Shown piece after piece: positions 8,226 to 16,177 of a DNA stretch of 64,000 nt. Every line of letters begins with the position of its first letter. Within the stretch, counting starts at the first letter, position 1. Made by a program: the position numbers and the translations under genes. The DNA is from Thermoproteota archaeon (GTDB taxonomy: Archaea; Korarchaeota; Korarchaeia; Korarchaeales; Korarchaeaceae), in the NCBI GenBank assembly GCA_027491915.1, contig JAOZGC010000002.1, positions 443,344 through 507,343 on the forward strand, in the 5' to 3' direction. The notes under the pieces were generated by a model, which searched no databases, was not told the DNA's origin, and saw only the letters and a list, made by a program, of their open reading frames with translations.

Positions 8226-8759
8226 TTATCCGACCTCCACCCGGGCGGCCCCGAGCAGGTCGGAGCACAGGAGGTCCTCTTCTCCGGGCCCGTAGACCCT
8301 CAGCCTCACACCTCCGACCACCCAGGTCCCGCCGCCGGAGAGGCAGTAGACGCCGAACAGCGTGCCCGGGTCGTCCACAATATCTTCCACCTCCTCCGGG
8401 CTCCCGGCGGCGATCAGCCCGAGCGAGCCTCCGAGGAGGCCGACCTCCGACTTGAACCCCTCAACGACCACCGCCTCGGCCCCCAGGGACTCGGCCAGCC
8501 CGACGGCCCTCCCGAGGTCCAGTCCCTCTCCCAGGACTATTCTGGTTACTCCCTCGGAGGTCAGCACCACCCCGGCGGCCCCGGCCGCCGCCATCCTCCA
8601 ACCGTCCTTCCCCTCGGGCTCCCTCAGGTCCTCCGGGTGGGAGGAGTGCTTCACGCCGAAGACCCTCAACCCCCTGGCCGAGAGGCACCGCACGACCGCC
8701 TCGGCCGCCCTAGTCTTGCCCCTTCCGCTCCACCCGAACACGTGGACGAGGAGCGCCAT
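8226..8759 (-). CDS. mobB: MobB-like GTPase, molybdopterin guanine dinucleotide synthesis
   Basis: 177 aa. The N-terminus has a strand and a P-loop GWSGRGKT, then VKHSSH, where MobB proteins carry KHxxH, then GKDGWRMAAAGA, the conserved GKDS/T-R-AGA block, and VVVEGFKS as the Walker B region. MobB assists conversion of molybdopterin to its guanine dinucleotide. In this organism the cofactor may hold tungsten for the AOR enzymes. The start codon directly abuts the stop of the 97-aa upstream gene, so the two are probably co-translated. Confidence 0.88.
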   Translation of the reverse strand: MALLVHVFGWSGRGKTRAAEAVVRCLSARGLRVFGVKHSSHPEDLREPEGKDGWRMAAAGAAGVVLTSEGVTRIVLGEGLDLGRAVGLAESLGAEAVVVEGFKSEVGLLGGSLGLIAAGSPEEVEDIVDDPGTLFGVYCLSGGGTWVVGGVRLRVYGPGEEDLLCSDLLGAARVEVG

Positions 8760-9053
8760 CTACTCCCCGCCCCTCCTCCTGTCTATTATCCTCCTTATCA
8801 GGTCGAGCGTGGCCCTCATCTGGTACCCCCCGCCGGCCCTTTCCATCTCCTCCCTGACGGCCCTGGCCGCCTCGGCGAAGTCAAAACCCCCGAGGCCGTC
8901 TCTCAGCTCCCCCTCCAACTCTATCGCGTCGGAGACCCGCCCCTCCATCAGCGCGTCCACCCAGTCCTCCAGGTCGTCGAGGTGCGACTCGTCGCAGTAC
9001 GAGGCGGCCACTATGAGCCTCCTGAGGTAGAACTCCGTGTCCCTGCGGGGCAA
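8760..9053 (-). CDS. Small helical protein of unknown function before mobB
   Basis: 97 aa from a TTG. Sequence is acidic and mostly helical, without membrane segments, cysteine clusters or nucleotide motifs that I recognise. Support for a real gene is its position: it ends exactly one base before the mobB start, and a TATA-like AACTTAAGATC lies about 30-40 bp upstream (about 9085-9095). Codon use resembles its neighbours. It may be a partner of MobB in cofactor insertion, but this is only a guess from neighbourhood. Confidence 0.6.
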   Translation of the reverse strand: MPRRDTEFYLRRLIVAASYCDESHLDDLEDWVDALMEGRVSDAIELEGELRDGLGGFDFAEAARAVREEMERAGGGYQMRATLDLIRRIIDRRRGGE

Positions 9054-9111
9054 GGTCCCTCCCGGCGCCGGAGGCAGGAAGATCTTAAGTTTCTCGGAGG
9101 CGGCGCGGGCC

Positions 9112-9558
9112 TCAGTCCCACTCGGGCCCCTCCGAGTCGCAGGGGGATCCCGTCAGGAATATCTCCACGATCTCCCCCGCGTCCCTGGCGTAGACCCCAT
9201 AATCCCCGTCCTGAGTTTCCCTCAGGGCGAAAACCGTGACGGTGCAACCGGATTCATCCTCCAGCTCAACCTCGCACGTCCACTCCTCTTCCCCGTACTC
9301 GTCCTCCGGCTCCCCCTCGTAGAGGGGCACCCTGACCGTGGAGGCCACCCACTCCCCGCACTCGAACAGGATCGCCGTGGCGCCCACGAACCTGGCGATG
9401 GGGGTCAGGAGCCTCCTTAGGATCGACCTCCTCTCCTCTGGAGACAACCTGGCGAACTCCCCCGGATCTTCGGCCACCTCGACGATGAACCTGTCCCAGG
9501 CGGCCCCCACTTCCTCCAGCTCCAAGCTCCTCCTCAGTCCCGGGGGAGCCGGACCCAA
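9112..9558 (-). CDS. Acidic protein of unknown function
   Basis: 148 aa from a TTG. The N-terminal half is helical with alternating hydrophobic residues (FARLSPEERRSILRRLL); the C-terminal half has beta-like stretches with a long acidic run around residues 85-100. No catalytic motif or signal peptide is recognised. An A/T-rich ACATTATCAC lies immediately upstream (about 9560-9570), close for a leaderless promoter, so the start could be further downstream. It sits between the 97-aa gene and a phosphoesterase on the same strand. Gene likely, function unknown. Confidence 0.55.
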   Translation of the reverse strand: MGPAPPGLRRSLELEEVGAAWDRFIVEVAEDPGEFARLSPEERRSILRRLLTPIARFVGATAILFECGEWVASTVRVPLYEGEPEDEYGEEEWTCEVELEDESGCTVTVFALRETQDGDYGVYARDAGEIVEIFLTGSPCDSEGPEWD

Positions 9559-9578
9559 GTGATAATGTTTTCCCGCCG

Positions 9579-10232
9579 CTACGGCCTCACCAGCCGCGCG
9601 GAGGGATCCCCTCCCCCCCAGTGGATCACGGCGGCCTGGAGCCTGTAGGCCGGCCCCGGGTTGACCGCCAGGGTCTCGCCGAGCCTCTCGATACCCCTGG
9701 CCTCGTGTATGTGGCCGCAGACGCAGAGCCGGGGTCTCCTCTCCAGCAGGAACCTCGCCACCTCGGCCGACCCGCCGTGCCCCCCTCCGGGCAGGAGATC
9801 CAACCTGGACGGCCTCGGAGGGCTGTGCGTCAGGAGGACGTCTACTTCCCCCAGTCGGGACAGGATCTCGGCCACCTTCCCCTCGGGAATCTCGTTCGGC
9901 GTGCCGTGCGGGGTGGGCGTGGAGCCCCCCACCCCTCCGACTCTGAGGCCGGCAGCCTCCACCACCCTCCCGTGGGCGTTCGCGGCCGAGCCTACGGCCG
10001 GCGCGCCCATGAGCTCCGGGGGGTCCATGTTTCCGGGGACCAGGACGACGGGCGCCGGATCACCATCCAGCACCCTCTCGACCTCCCTCAGCCCCTTACC
10101 ACAGTTGGATAGGTCGCCGGAGATCAGCAGGAGGTCGTGGTCGAACTCTCTCAGGATCCTCCCGAGTCTGTCGGCCCAGCCGTGGACGTCGCTGAGGGCC
10201 AGTATCACCAGGTCCCCCATCCCGATCCCCAC
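9579..10232 (-). CDS. Calcineurin-like metallophosphoesterase
   Basis: 217 aa. All five blocks of the metallophosphoesterase fold are present: SDVHG near residue 14, SGDLS near 38, PGNMD near 67, LTHSPP near 133 and CGHIH near 172. These Asp, Asn and His residues bind two metal ions and activate water. It belongs to the small soluble archaeal/YfcE-like phosphoesterases, whose substrate cannot be told from sequence. An ATG at codon 5 is an alternative start. Transcribed divergently from the beta-propeller gene. Confidence 0.92.
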   Translation of the reverse strand: MGIGMGDLVILALSDVHGWADRLGRILREFDHDLLLISGDLSNCGKGLREVERVLDGDPAPVVLVPGNMDPPELMGAPAVGSAANAHGRVVEAAGLRVGGVGGSTPTPHGTPNEIPEGKVAEILSRLGEVDVLLTHSPPRPSRLDLLPGGGHGGSAEVARFLLERRPRLCVCGHIHEARGIERLGETLAVNPGPAYRLQAAVIHWGGGDPSARLVRP

Positions 10233-10251
10233 GGGATCCCGAAACCACTAT

Positions 10252-10263
10252 TATTGTATTTTT
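10252..10263 (+). promoter_or_regulatory. A/T-rich TATA region before the beta-propeller gene
   Basis: TATTGTATTTTT lies about 20-25 bp before the GTG at 10278, consistent with a leaderless transcript. It is also about 20-30 bp from the divergent phosphoesterase start at 10232, so the element could be shared. Confidence 0.45.
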
Positions 10264-10277
10264 CCCCCGGTGGGCCC

Positions 10278-12326
10278 GTGGGCGCCAGATCGATACCGGC
10301 GGTCATCCTCCTGGCGTGCCTGGCGGCCCCCGCGGCCCAGACCCTCCGGGCCGGCGGCCTGGGTCAGGGCGGCGAGGCCTGGACGGTTCCCCTCAGGAGG
10401 GTCAGCGCCGTCTCCTGGTCTCCGAACGGGTCCCTCCTGGCCGTGGGCGCCGGCGACGCCGTCCTCATCTTGAACTCCTCCGGGTCTGTGGTCTCTGAGG
10501 CGGAGCTGGGCGGAGAGGTTCTGGACGTCTCCTGGATGCCCGGATCCGTCGTGGCGTCCACCGCGCGGGGTCTTTTCAGGGCCTACCCGGGGCCCGTCGA
10601 AGAGATCTTCTCCCTCTCCGGCGAGGCCGACGCGTCCATCTTGGAACCCTCGCCCGACGGCGGCCTGATGGCGGCCGCCTGGGGGTGGTCCCGGGGGCTC
10701 GAGGAGGGGGGCGTCCTCGCCCTCGTCGATCCGTCGGGCGGCGTGGCGGCCAGGTTGGATCTCCCCTCCTCTCCGTCTGATCTGGACTGGAGGCCGGACG
10801 GATCGGCCCTGGCCGTCGGGACCGTCGGGGGGATCACCCTGGCGGTGTCCCGCTCCGGCGAGAGGCTCTGGATCACCGACGTGAGGTCGGCCAGGCCCTT
10901 CGCCAACACCGTCAGGTCGGTCGAGTGGGTCCCGAACGGGACCCTGCTGTCCGAGGGACTGGGTCCCAGGTTCGTGGACTTCCTCAGGGCCGAGACCGGG
11001 GGGCTGGCGGGGTACTTCACGATCCCGGGGATGCCCGCTGGCATCGATTGGACCCAAGAGGGGGACCTGCTGTGCGCCGGCGCGGGGGACAGGATCGCCA
11101 TAGTTTCCCGGTCTGGCGAGCAGATCTGGGTGTCCGACGCCTTCATATCTCCCCCCAAAGTGATCGGCTGGTCCCCAGACGGCGACTCCTGCCTGGCCAT
11201 CTCCCAGAAGTGGGCCTTGGCCGTCTCCCGGGACGGGGAGACCCTCTGGTTTGCATCTCCGGGGGATAGGGTGGTGGACGCCGAGTGGGGTCCGGCCGGG
11301 GCGGCCGTGGCGCTGGCCTGGGAGTCAGGCGTGGGGGTGTTCGCAGCCCGCCCCCAGCGGATTGAGCTATCCGCCGACCCCCTGGTCCCGGCCGGGGAGA
11401 CCGAGGTGGAGATCCGCCTCTTCAACCCGCTCCCTTGGTCGATCGACGCGCGCCTCGACCTCTCCGTGGGGGGATCGGGGGCAGGATCCCTGGAGCTCGA
11501 GGCCTCCCCTGGATGGAACTCCTGGAACGCGACCCTGGATCTCCCGCCCGGGGAGGTGGAGGTGGGGGCGCTGGCCGAGACCCCCCTGGGCGCCGCGTCC
11601 GCCTCGACCCGGGTGTCGGCCTTCCTCCCCCCGGAGGTAAACCTCTCCGTCTCCGCCTCTCCCGGCGGGCCGGCCGAGGTTCGGGCCCTCATCCACAACC
11701 CGAACCCGTCCGGGGGAAACTGCTCAGCCTCCCTCCTGATCGACGGGGCGCCCCGGGACGGGTGGTCCGGCCCGTGTCCCTACGGCTGGACAGAGGCCTC
11801 CTGGGAGGTTCCCCTGGACCCCGGAGCCCACGGGGTGGAGGTCTCCCTCGAGTTCCTCGGGGTGGAGGTGAGATCTGGGACGGTCGAGGTGAGACAGCCG
11901 GCCGACCGGGTGGAGGTCTCCATAGGGAGGCCCTCTGGGGTGTGGGGCGAGGTCTCGGTCCCCGTGAGGGCGTCCAACCCCTATGACGGCGAGGTGGACC
12001 TGACGCTGGAAGTTTGGGTCGACGGGGTCCTCGCCGCGTCCCGCAACCTGACCCTCCCTCCCAGGGGAGAGGAGACGCTGCGGGTGCCCCTCCCGGGTGG
12101 AGACCACGAGGTCTACTCGAGGGCCCTCTGGCTCGGGAGGGTCCTGGGGGAGGCCAGGGCCAGGGTCTCGGTCCTCCCCGCCTGGCTCCCCGTCGCGGCC
12201 GCCGGCGCGGCGGCAGCCCTGGCCCTGGCTCTCCTGATGAGGAGGATCAGGGGCGCCCGAGAGGACAGGCGGGAGGCCCTCTTCCGCATCCTCGCGGGAT
12301 CCCCGGACGGGGGAGGGTCGAGGTAG
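10278..12326 (+). CDS. Secreted beta-propeller protein with CARDB-like domains and C-terminal anchor
   Basis: 682 aa from a GTG chosen for the promoter and the signal peptide it exposes (hydrophobic residues 6-20 ending in an Ala-rich cleavage region). Residues about 35-365 contain around eight WD40/PQQ-like repeats of the form VxWxPxGxxLAVG...ILxxSG, enough for a seven- or eight-bladed propeller. Residues about 370-640 form tandem beta-sandwich repeats with AEVRALIHNPNP-type strands, like CARDB or NEW3 adhesion domains. A single hydrophobic helix near 650 is followed by basic residues, so the protein should sit outside the cell, held by its C-terminus. Partner and ligand unknown. Confidence 0.8.
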   Translation: MGARSIPAVILLACLAAPAAQTLRAGGLGQGGEAWTVPLRRVSAVSWSPNGSLLAVGAGDAVLILNSSGSVVSEAELGGEVLDVSWMPGSVVASTARGLFRAYPGPVEEIFSLSGEADASILEPSPDGGLMAAAWGWSRGLEEGGVLALVDPSGGVAARLDLPSSPSDLDWRPDGSALAVGTVGGITLAVSRSGERLWITDVRSARPFANTVRSVEWVPNGTLLSEGLGPRFVDFLRAETGGLAGYFTIPGMPAGIDWTQEGDLLCAGAGDRIAIVSRSGEQIWVSDAFISPPKVIGWSPDGDSCLAISQKWALAVSRDGETLWFASPGDRVVDAEWGPAGAAVALAWESGVGVFAARPQRIELSADPLVPAGETEVEIRLFNPLPWSIDARLDLSVGGSGAGSLELEASPGWNSWNATLDLPPGEVEVGALAETPLGAASASTRVSAFLPPEVNLSVSASPGGPAEVRALIHNPNPSGGNCSASLLIDGAPRDGWSGPCPYGWTEASWEVPLDPGAHGVEVSLEFLGVEVRSGTVEVRQPADRVEVSIGRPSGVWGEVSVPVRASNPYDGEVDLTLEVWVDGVLAASRNLTLPPRGEETLRVPLPGGDHEVYSRALWLGRVLGEARARVSVLPAWLPVAAAGAAAALALALLMRRIRGAREDRREALFRILAGSPDGGGSR

Positions 12327-12361
12327 CCGGGGTACCTGGGGGCGCGGGGGACCGAGGGATC

Positions 12362-12370
12362 TTTTTTTAT
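12362..12370 (+). promoter_or_regulatory. TATA-like T-run before apgM
   Basis: TTTTTTTAT is about 30 bp before the TTG start of apgM, which suits leaderless initiation. The run follows the previous gene's stop by 36 bp, so it may also terminate that transcript. Confidence 0.5.
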
Positions 12371-12397
12371 GGTCGCCCCACCTCAAACCGGATCCGC

Positions 12398-13672
12398 TTG
12401 CCAAAGCTCCTCTTCCTGGTGCTGGACGGCGCCGCCGACAGGCCCGAGCCCGGATCCGAGACCCCCCTGGAGGTGGCGTCGAAGCCGGGGATTGACTCCA
12501 TCGCCCGCAGGTCGAGGTGCGGCCTGATGTACGTGCTGGGCAGGGGGAGGGCCCCGGAGAGCGACGCCGCCGTGATGGCTCTCCTGGGTCACGACCCGGA
12601 CGAGTACTACCCCGGCAGGGGGGCCGTAGAGGCCCTGGGGGCGGGGGTGGAGTTGGGAGAGGGAGACGTGGCCTTCAGGGCCAACTTCGCGACCGTGGAC
12701 CCGCGGACCCTCAGGATAGTGGACAGGAGGGCCGGGAGGGACGTCTCCCCGGAGGAGGCCTCGGACCTGGCCGCGGCCCTGGACGGGCTGGAGCTGGACG
12801 GCGTGAGGGTCAGGGTCAGGCCCACGCTGGGCCACAGGGCCGTGGTGGTCTTCTCCCCGAGGTCCGGGAGGCTGTCGCCCTCGGTGGGCAACACAGATCC
12901 GGCCTACGTCAGGTCCGGCCGCATAAGCGTGGCCGTCCCCAAGCCGGGAGACTCCATCGTGCCGTGCGAGCCCCTGTCCCGGGACCCGGCCGCCGAGGCG
13001 ACGGCGGCAGCCGTGAACGAGTTCACCAGGAGGGCCGTCGAGATACTGGACTCCCACCCGGTGAACAGGATCAGGAGGGATCGGGGGAGCCTCCCTGCGA
13101 ACGCCATCCTCCTGAGGGACGCCGGCGGCGCCCCCAGGACGCTGAGCCCCATCTGGGGATCCCGGGGGCTGAGGTTCGGGGCCGTCGCGGAGATGCCGGT
13201 GGAGGTGGGGGTGGCCAGGCTGCTCGGGATGGAGGTGGCTCAGGTCCCGCCGCCGACCGGGGACCTGAGGGCCGACGCCCCCTCCAGGCTGGAGGCGACG
13301 CTGAGGCTGCTGAACTCGGTCGACGGAGTCTACGTCCACCTCAAGGGGCCCGACGAGCCCGGCCACGACGGGAACTTCTCCAGGAAGGTGGCCGCCATAG
13401 AGGCCATAGACTCGGCCTTCGTCTCCCCCCTTCTGGGGGAGCTGGACCCCTCCGAGGTCGGCCTGGTGGTGACGTCCGACCACGCCACCCCCTGGCGGCT
13501 GAGGAGCCACAGCGACGACCCGGTCCCCGTCGCCCTCACCGCTCCCGGATCCGGCGGGGACGGGGTGGACTCGTTCGACGAGGTCTGCTGCGGCCGGGGA
13601 TCTCTGGGGGTGATTGACCACGCCCGGCGCCTCCTGCCGGAGGCGCTCGATGAGATCTTCGGGCCGGCGTGA
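12398..13672 (+). CDS. apgM: 2,3-bisphosphoglycerate-independent phosphoglycerate mutase, archaeal type
   Basis: 424 aa from a TTG. The N-terminus LVLDGAADRP is the alkaline-phosphatase-superfamily metal-site strand of ApgM, and ESDAAVMALLGHDP contains the Ser nucleophile region. The C-terminal half has HLKGPDEPGHDG and VTSDHATPW with the second set of metal-binding Asp and His. It interconverts 3- and 2-phosphoglycerate in glycolysis/gluconeogenesis. Length is normal for archaeal ApgM. The frame is open upstream, but that part is the antisense-like tail of the previous gene region. The mptA start overlaps its stop. Confidence 0.94.
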   Translation: MPKLLFLVLDGAADRPEPGSETPLEVASKPGIDSIARRSRCGLMYVLGRGRAPESDAAVMALLGHDPDEYYPGRGAVEALGAGVELGEGDVAFRANFATVDPRTLRIVDRRAGRDVSPEEASDLAAALDGLELDGVRVRVRPTLGHRAVVVFSPRSGRLSPSVGNTDPAYVRSGRISVAVPKPGDSIVPCEPLSRDPAAEATAAAVNEFTRRAVEILDSHPVNRIRRDRGSLPANAILLRDAGGAPRTLSPIWGSRGLRFGAVAEMPVEVGVARLLGMEVAQVPPPTGDLRADAPSRLEATLRLLNSVDGVYVHLKGPDEPGHDGNFSRKVAAIEAIDSAFVSPLLGELDPSEVGLVVTSDHATPWRLRSHSDDPVPVALTAPGSGGDGVDSFDEVCCGRGSLGVIDHARRLLPEALDEIFGPA

Positions 13673-14622
13673 TCCGGAAAACCTTTTTCCGGTCGATCCC
13701 GCCGGGGCCGGGCGAGAACTTGGGGTTCGAGCGAGAGCGAAAGGAAGAGGGAGGGCCCGGGGAACCGTATGGGAGGCTCGCGTCCGAGGCCAGGGACGTG
13801 CACGCCGAGAGGCCGGCCAGGCCGCTGGGCCTCGACAGGGTCGGCTCGATCGGGGTGAGGGTTCCCCTGAGGGTCCCGGAGGGGATGATAGTCCCGGCGG
13901 AGGTGGACCTGCTCGTGGACCTCCCCCCAGGGAGGAGGGGAGTCGACCTCTCGAGGCAGGTGCTCGCCCTGCTGGAGGCCTCGGCCGGGGCCTCGGGGGG
14001 TCTGGACCTGGCGCGCCGGGCCGCCGAGGCCGCGTCCTCCAGGCTCCCCTACGCGAGGTCCGTGGAAGTCCGGGTGAGGTACTCGGGCCTCATCCCCAGG
14101 GGGCCGAACTCCTCGCCCGAGCCCTACTGGGCCGAGGCCGCCGTCCTGTCCCGCGCGGGGTCCAGGCGCGAGGAGCTCTCGGTCACCGTCCTGGGGACGA
14201 CGGCCTGCCCCTGCACGCAGGAGCTGCTGCGCGCCCTGGCCGAGATGAGGGGGATGCCGCCCGGCGTCCCGGCGCCGACCCACACCCAGAGGGCCTCGGC
14301 CACCCTGACGGTCTCCTCCCGGGACGTCTCAGGGATCGGCGAGGGGGATCTGGTGGGGGTCCTCGAGCGGGGCCTGAGCTCCCCGGTCAGGTCGGCCCTT
14401 AAGAGGCCCCAGGAGGCCAGGCTCGTCGAGTCCATGCTGGAGAACCCGAGGCTGGTCGAGGACGCCGCGAGGGAGATCATGTGGCTGGCGGCCGATCTCC
14501 CCCTGCCGGAGGACGCGGAGATCAGGGTCTCGGTCAGGACCCAGGAGAGCGTCCACGGTCACGACCTGCTGGCCGAGGGGAGGGCCACCGTGGCGGACGT
14601 CAGGGCCGCCTCCGGGGCCTGA
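13669..14622 (+). CDS. mptA: GTP cyclohydrolase IV (MptA/FolE2 family)
   Basis: 317 aa from a GTG that overlaps the apgM stop. Homology to MptA begins near residue 43 (DVHAERPARP), so a downstream TTG (13720) is possible. GTTACPC, with the Cys that replaces the zinc-site residue of type I enzymes, and THTQRA are the two signatures of this family. The enzyme opens GTP to a 7,8-dihydroneopterin cyclic phosphate, the first step toward methanopterin-type or folate-type carriers. It runs convergently into cofE and the two coding regions overlap by 23 bp. mptE and a dihydropteroate synthase-like gene follow. Confidence 0.93.
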   Translation: MIRKTFFRSIPPGPGENLGFERERKEEGGPGEPYGRLASEARDVHAERPARPLGLDRVGSIGVRVPLRVPEGMIVPAEVDLLVDLPPGRRGVDLSRQVLALLEASAGASGGLDLARRAAEAASSRLPYARSVEVRVRYSGLIPRGPNSSPEPYWAEAAVLSRAGSRREELSVTVLGTTACPCTQELLRALAEMRGMPPGVPAPTHTQRASATLTVSSRDVSGIGEGDLVGVLERGLSSPVRSALKRPQEARLVESMLENPRLVEDAAREIMWLAADLPLPEDAEIRVSVRTQESVHGHDLLAEGRATVADVRAASGA

Positions 14623-15361
14623 GGGCTCCGGCCACCGCGCACTCCCCCCAGGGGACGCTCAGGTCCCCCACGGATCCGGGCCCCAGGGCGTCCATCCCGC
14701 GCACCAGGGCCGCGGGCACGCCCTCTCCCCCCTCGCCGATCACCAGGTGGGCGGCGGACGCCAGGGAGTCGAGCAGGTCCAGTTGGGTGATCCCTATCCT
14801 CCTCCCGAAGAGGTCGGTCCTCCCCCTGAGATCCAGCAGGGGCCTGACTCCCCAGGAACCTATTGCCACGGACACGGTCCCCCTCCTGAGGGGCAGCAGG
14901 TAGCTGTCCGCCACCACCACCCCGACCCTGACCCCCTCCGCCCCCTCGATCCCCCGGGCCACCCTCCTGGCCGATCCGTCCGGGTCCTCGGGCCAGAGGG
15001 AGGCCATCCCGGCCGGGGCGTTCTTGAGGTCCACCCCGGCGTTCGGGACCATGATCCCCCGCTTTAGGGTCAGGATGGCCCACCTTACAGCCCCCAAAAC
15101 CTCGTCCGCCTCGTCCAGCACCAGCTGGCAGAATTCAGGGGCCAGCCCAGTCTCGACGGCTAGGTCCCGGGCCCGACCGCCCGGCCTCACCTCCGAGAGG
15201 TCGGCGTACCTCCCCTCCACGGCCGACACCGCCTTTGAGGACACCACCACCACATCCCCGACCTCGACGGGTCTGCCCGATCTCCTGGCGGCGGAGGCGA
15301 CGGCGGCCGCCAGGTCGTCGCCGGGTCCGAGGATCCCCGTCCTGAGCGGGATCACCTCCAC
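14600..15361 (-). CDS. cofE: Coenzyme F420-0:gamma-glutamyl ligase
   Basis: 253 aa. The N-terminus VEVIPLRTG..GPGDD is the CofE opening. VVSSKAVSAVEGR, MVPNAGVDLKNAP, VVVADSYLLPLRRGTV and VIGEGGEGVPAA are family blocks that bind GTP and metal. It adds glutamate to F420-0, so the host probably makes the deazaflavin F420. The GTG at 15361 gives MEVIP; a GTG at 15355 would give a four-base GTGA overlap with the mptE stop behind a GGAGG site. It follows mptE in one transcript and its 3' end overlaps mptA on the other strand. Confidence 0.93.
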   Translation of the reverse strand: MEVIPLRTGILGPGDDLAAAVASAARRSGRPVEVGDVVVVSSKAVSAVEGRYADLSEVRPGGRARDLAVETGLAPEFCQLVLDEADEVLGAVRWAILTLKRGIMVPNAGVDLKNAPAGMASLWPEDPDGSARRVARGIEGAEGVRVGVVVADSYLLPLRRGTVSVAIGSWGVRPLLDLRGRTDLFGRRIGITQLDLLDSLASAAHLVIGEGGEGVPAALVRGMDALGPGSVGDLSVPWGECAVAGALRPRRRP

Positions 15362-16125
15362 CGCCCCTCTCGCCAAATCGAGATCGCCTCCCACAGGGAG
15401 CCGACCCTCTCCACCCCGGGGATCTCCCTCCCCCACCCGGTGAGCGTGGCGACCCTGACCTCCGCTGCCAGGTCGGCGAGCAGCCTCGCGGCGACCTCGA
15501 GCTTCAGGAACTTCCTCCCGAGGTCCTTCCCAGACTCCTCGTCGTGTCGACTCACCCCGGCCAGGTCCATGCCGGCCAGGATGATCCCGTCCGCCCCGGC
15601 GGCGGCCGCCAGGTGGGCGGCCCTGTCCCCGTCCGTGAACCCGCCGAAGTTCCTGACCCCGCCGACCGGCGCCGCCTGGGTCGTCCCGAGGCACGGCGCC
15701 AGCCTGGGCACGAGGGACCTGAGCCTCCCCAGGTTGTCCCCGTGGGCGTGGACCACCAGGATGGAACCGGCCCTCCCGGCCGCCTCCAGGATATCGGGAT
15801 CTCCGTCCAGGTCTGTGACGACCACCTCCGGCACCAGCCCGGCCCTCAGGGCCTCGGCGGCGGCCCCGTCGGCGGCCACCACGGGCACCCCCCCGCCCAC
15901 CACCCCCCTGCCCAGGTCCCTCCCGGCCGAGGGGCCGTTCCCGAGGACGACGACGGGCCCCCCGCCCAGCCTCTCCTCGACCTCCCCGGGGTCCACCCGA
16001 CCGTGCTCCTCCAGGAGATCGTCCAGCGCCTCGGCCGCGGCCGCGTCCGCGGCCGGGTCGAGCCCGAGGAGGTCCGCTATCCACCGGTAGGTCGGGAGCC
16101 ACCGGCCTAGATCCGCGTCCATCAT
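15352..16125 (-). CDS. mptE: 6-hydroxymethyl-7,8-dihydropterin diphosphokinase, MptE-like (DUF115)
   Basis: 257 aa. VVLGNGPSAGRD is the nucleotide-binding loop of DUF115 enzymes. VTDLDGDPD, VHAHGDN and GFTDGDRA carry the acidic and His residues of the MptE active site, and LAGMDLAG follows. It activates 6-hydroxymethyldihydropterin with ATP, the step before joining to an aminobenzoate-type unit. The start is an ATG pair 25 bp from a TATA-like element shared with the divergent dihydropteroate synthase-like gene. It overlaps cofE. Confidence 0.9.
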   Translation of the reverse strand: MMDADLGRWLPTYRWIADLLGLDPAADAAAAEALDDLLEEHGRVDPGEVEERLGGGPVVVLGNGPSAGRDLGRGVVGGGVPVVAADGAAAEALRAGLVPEVVVTDLDGDPDILEAAGRAGSILVVHAHGDNLGRLRSLVPRLAPCLGTTQAAPVGGVRNFGGFTDGDRAAHLAAAAGADGIILAGMDLAGVSRHDEESGKDLGRKFLKLEVAARLLADLAAEVRVATLTGWGREIPGVERVGSLWEAISIWREGRWR

Positions 16126-16147
16126 CGCCCCGCCGCGGCCCGGAAGG

Positions 16148-16155
16148 AATATATC
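16148..16155. promoter_or_regulatory. Shared TATA-like element between mptE and the DHPS-like gene
   Basis: AATATATC is centred about 27 bp before the ATG at 16178 and about 26 bp from the divergent ATG at 16125. Both distances fit leaderless starts, so one A/T-rich core may drive both pterin genes. Confidence 0.55.
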
Positions 16156-16177
16156 AGTCTCGTCGCCGGATCGCCGG

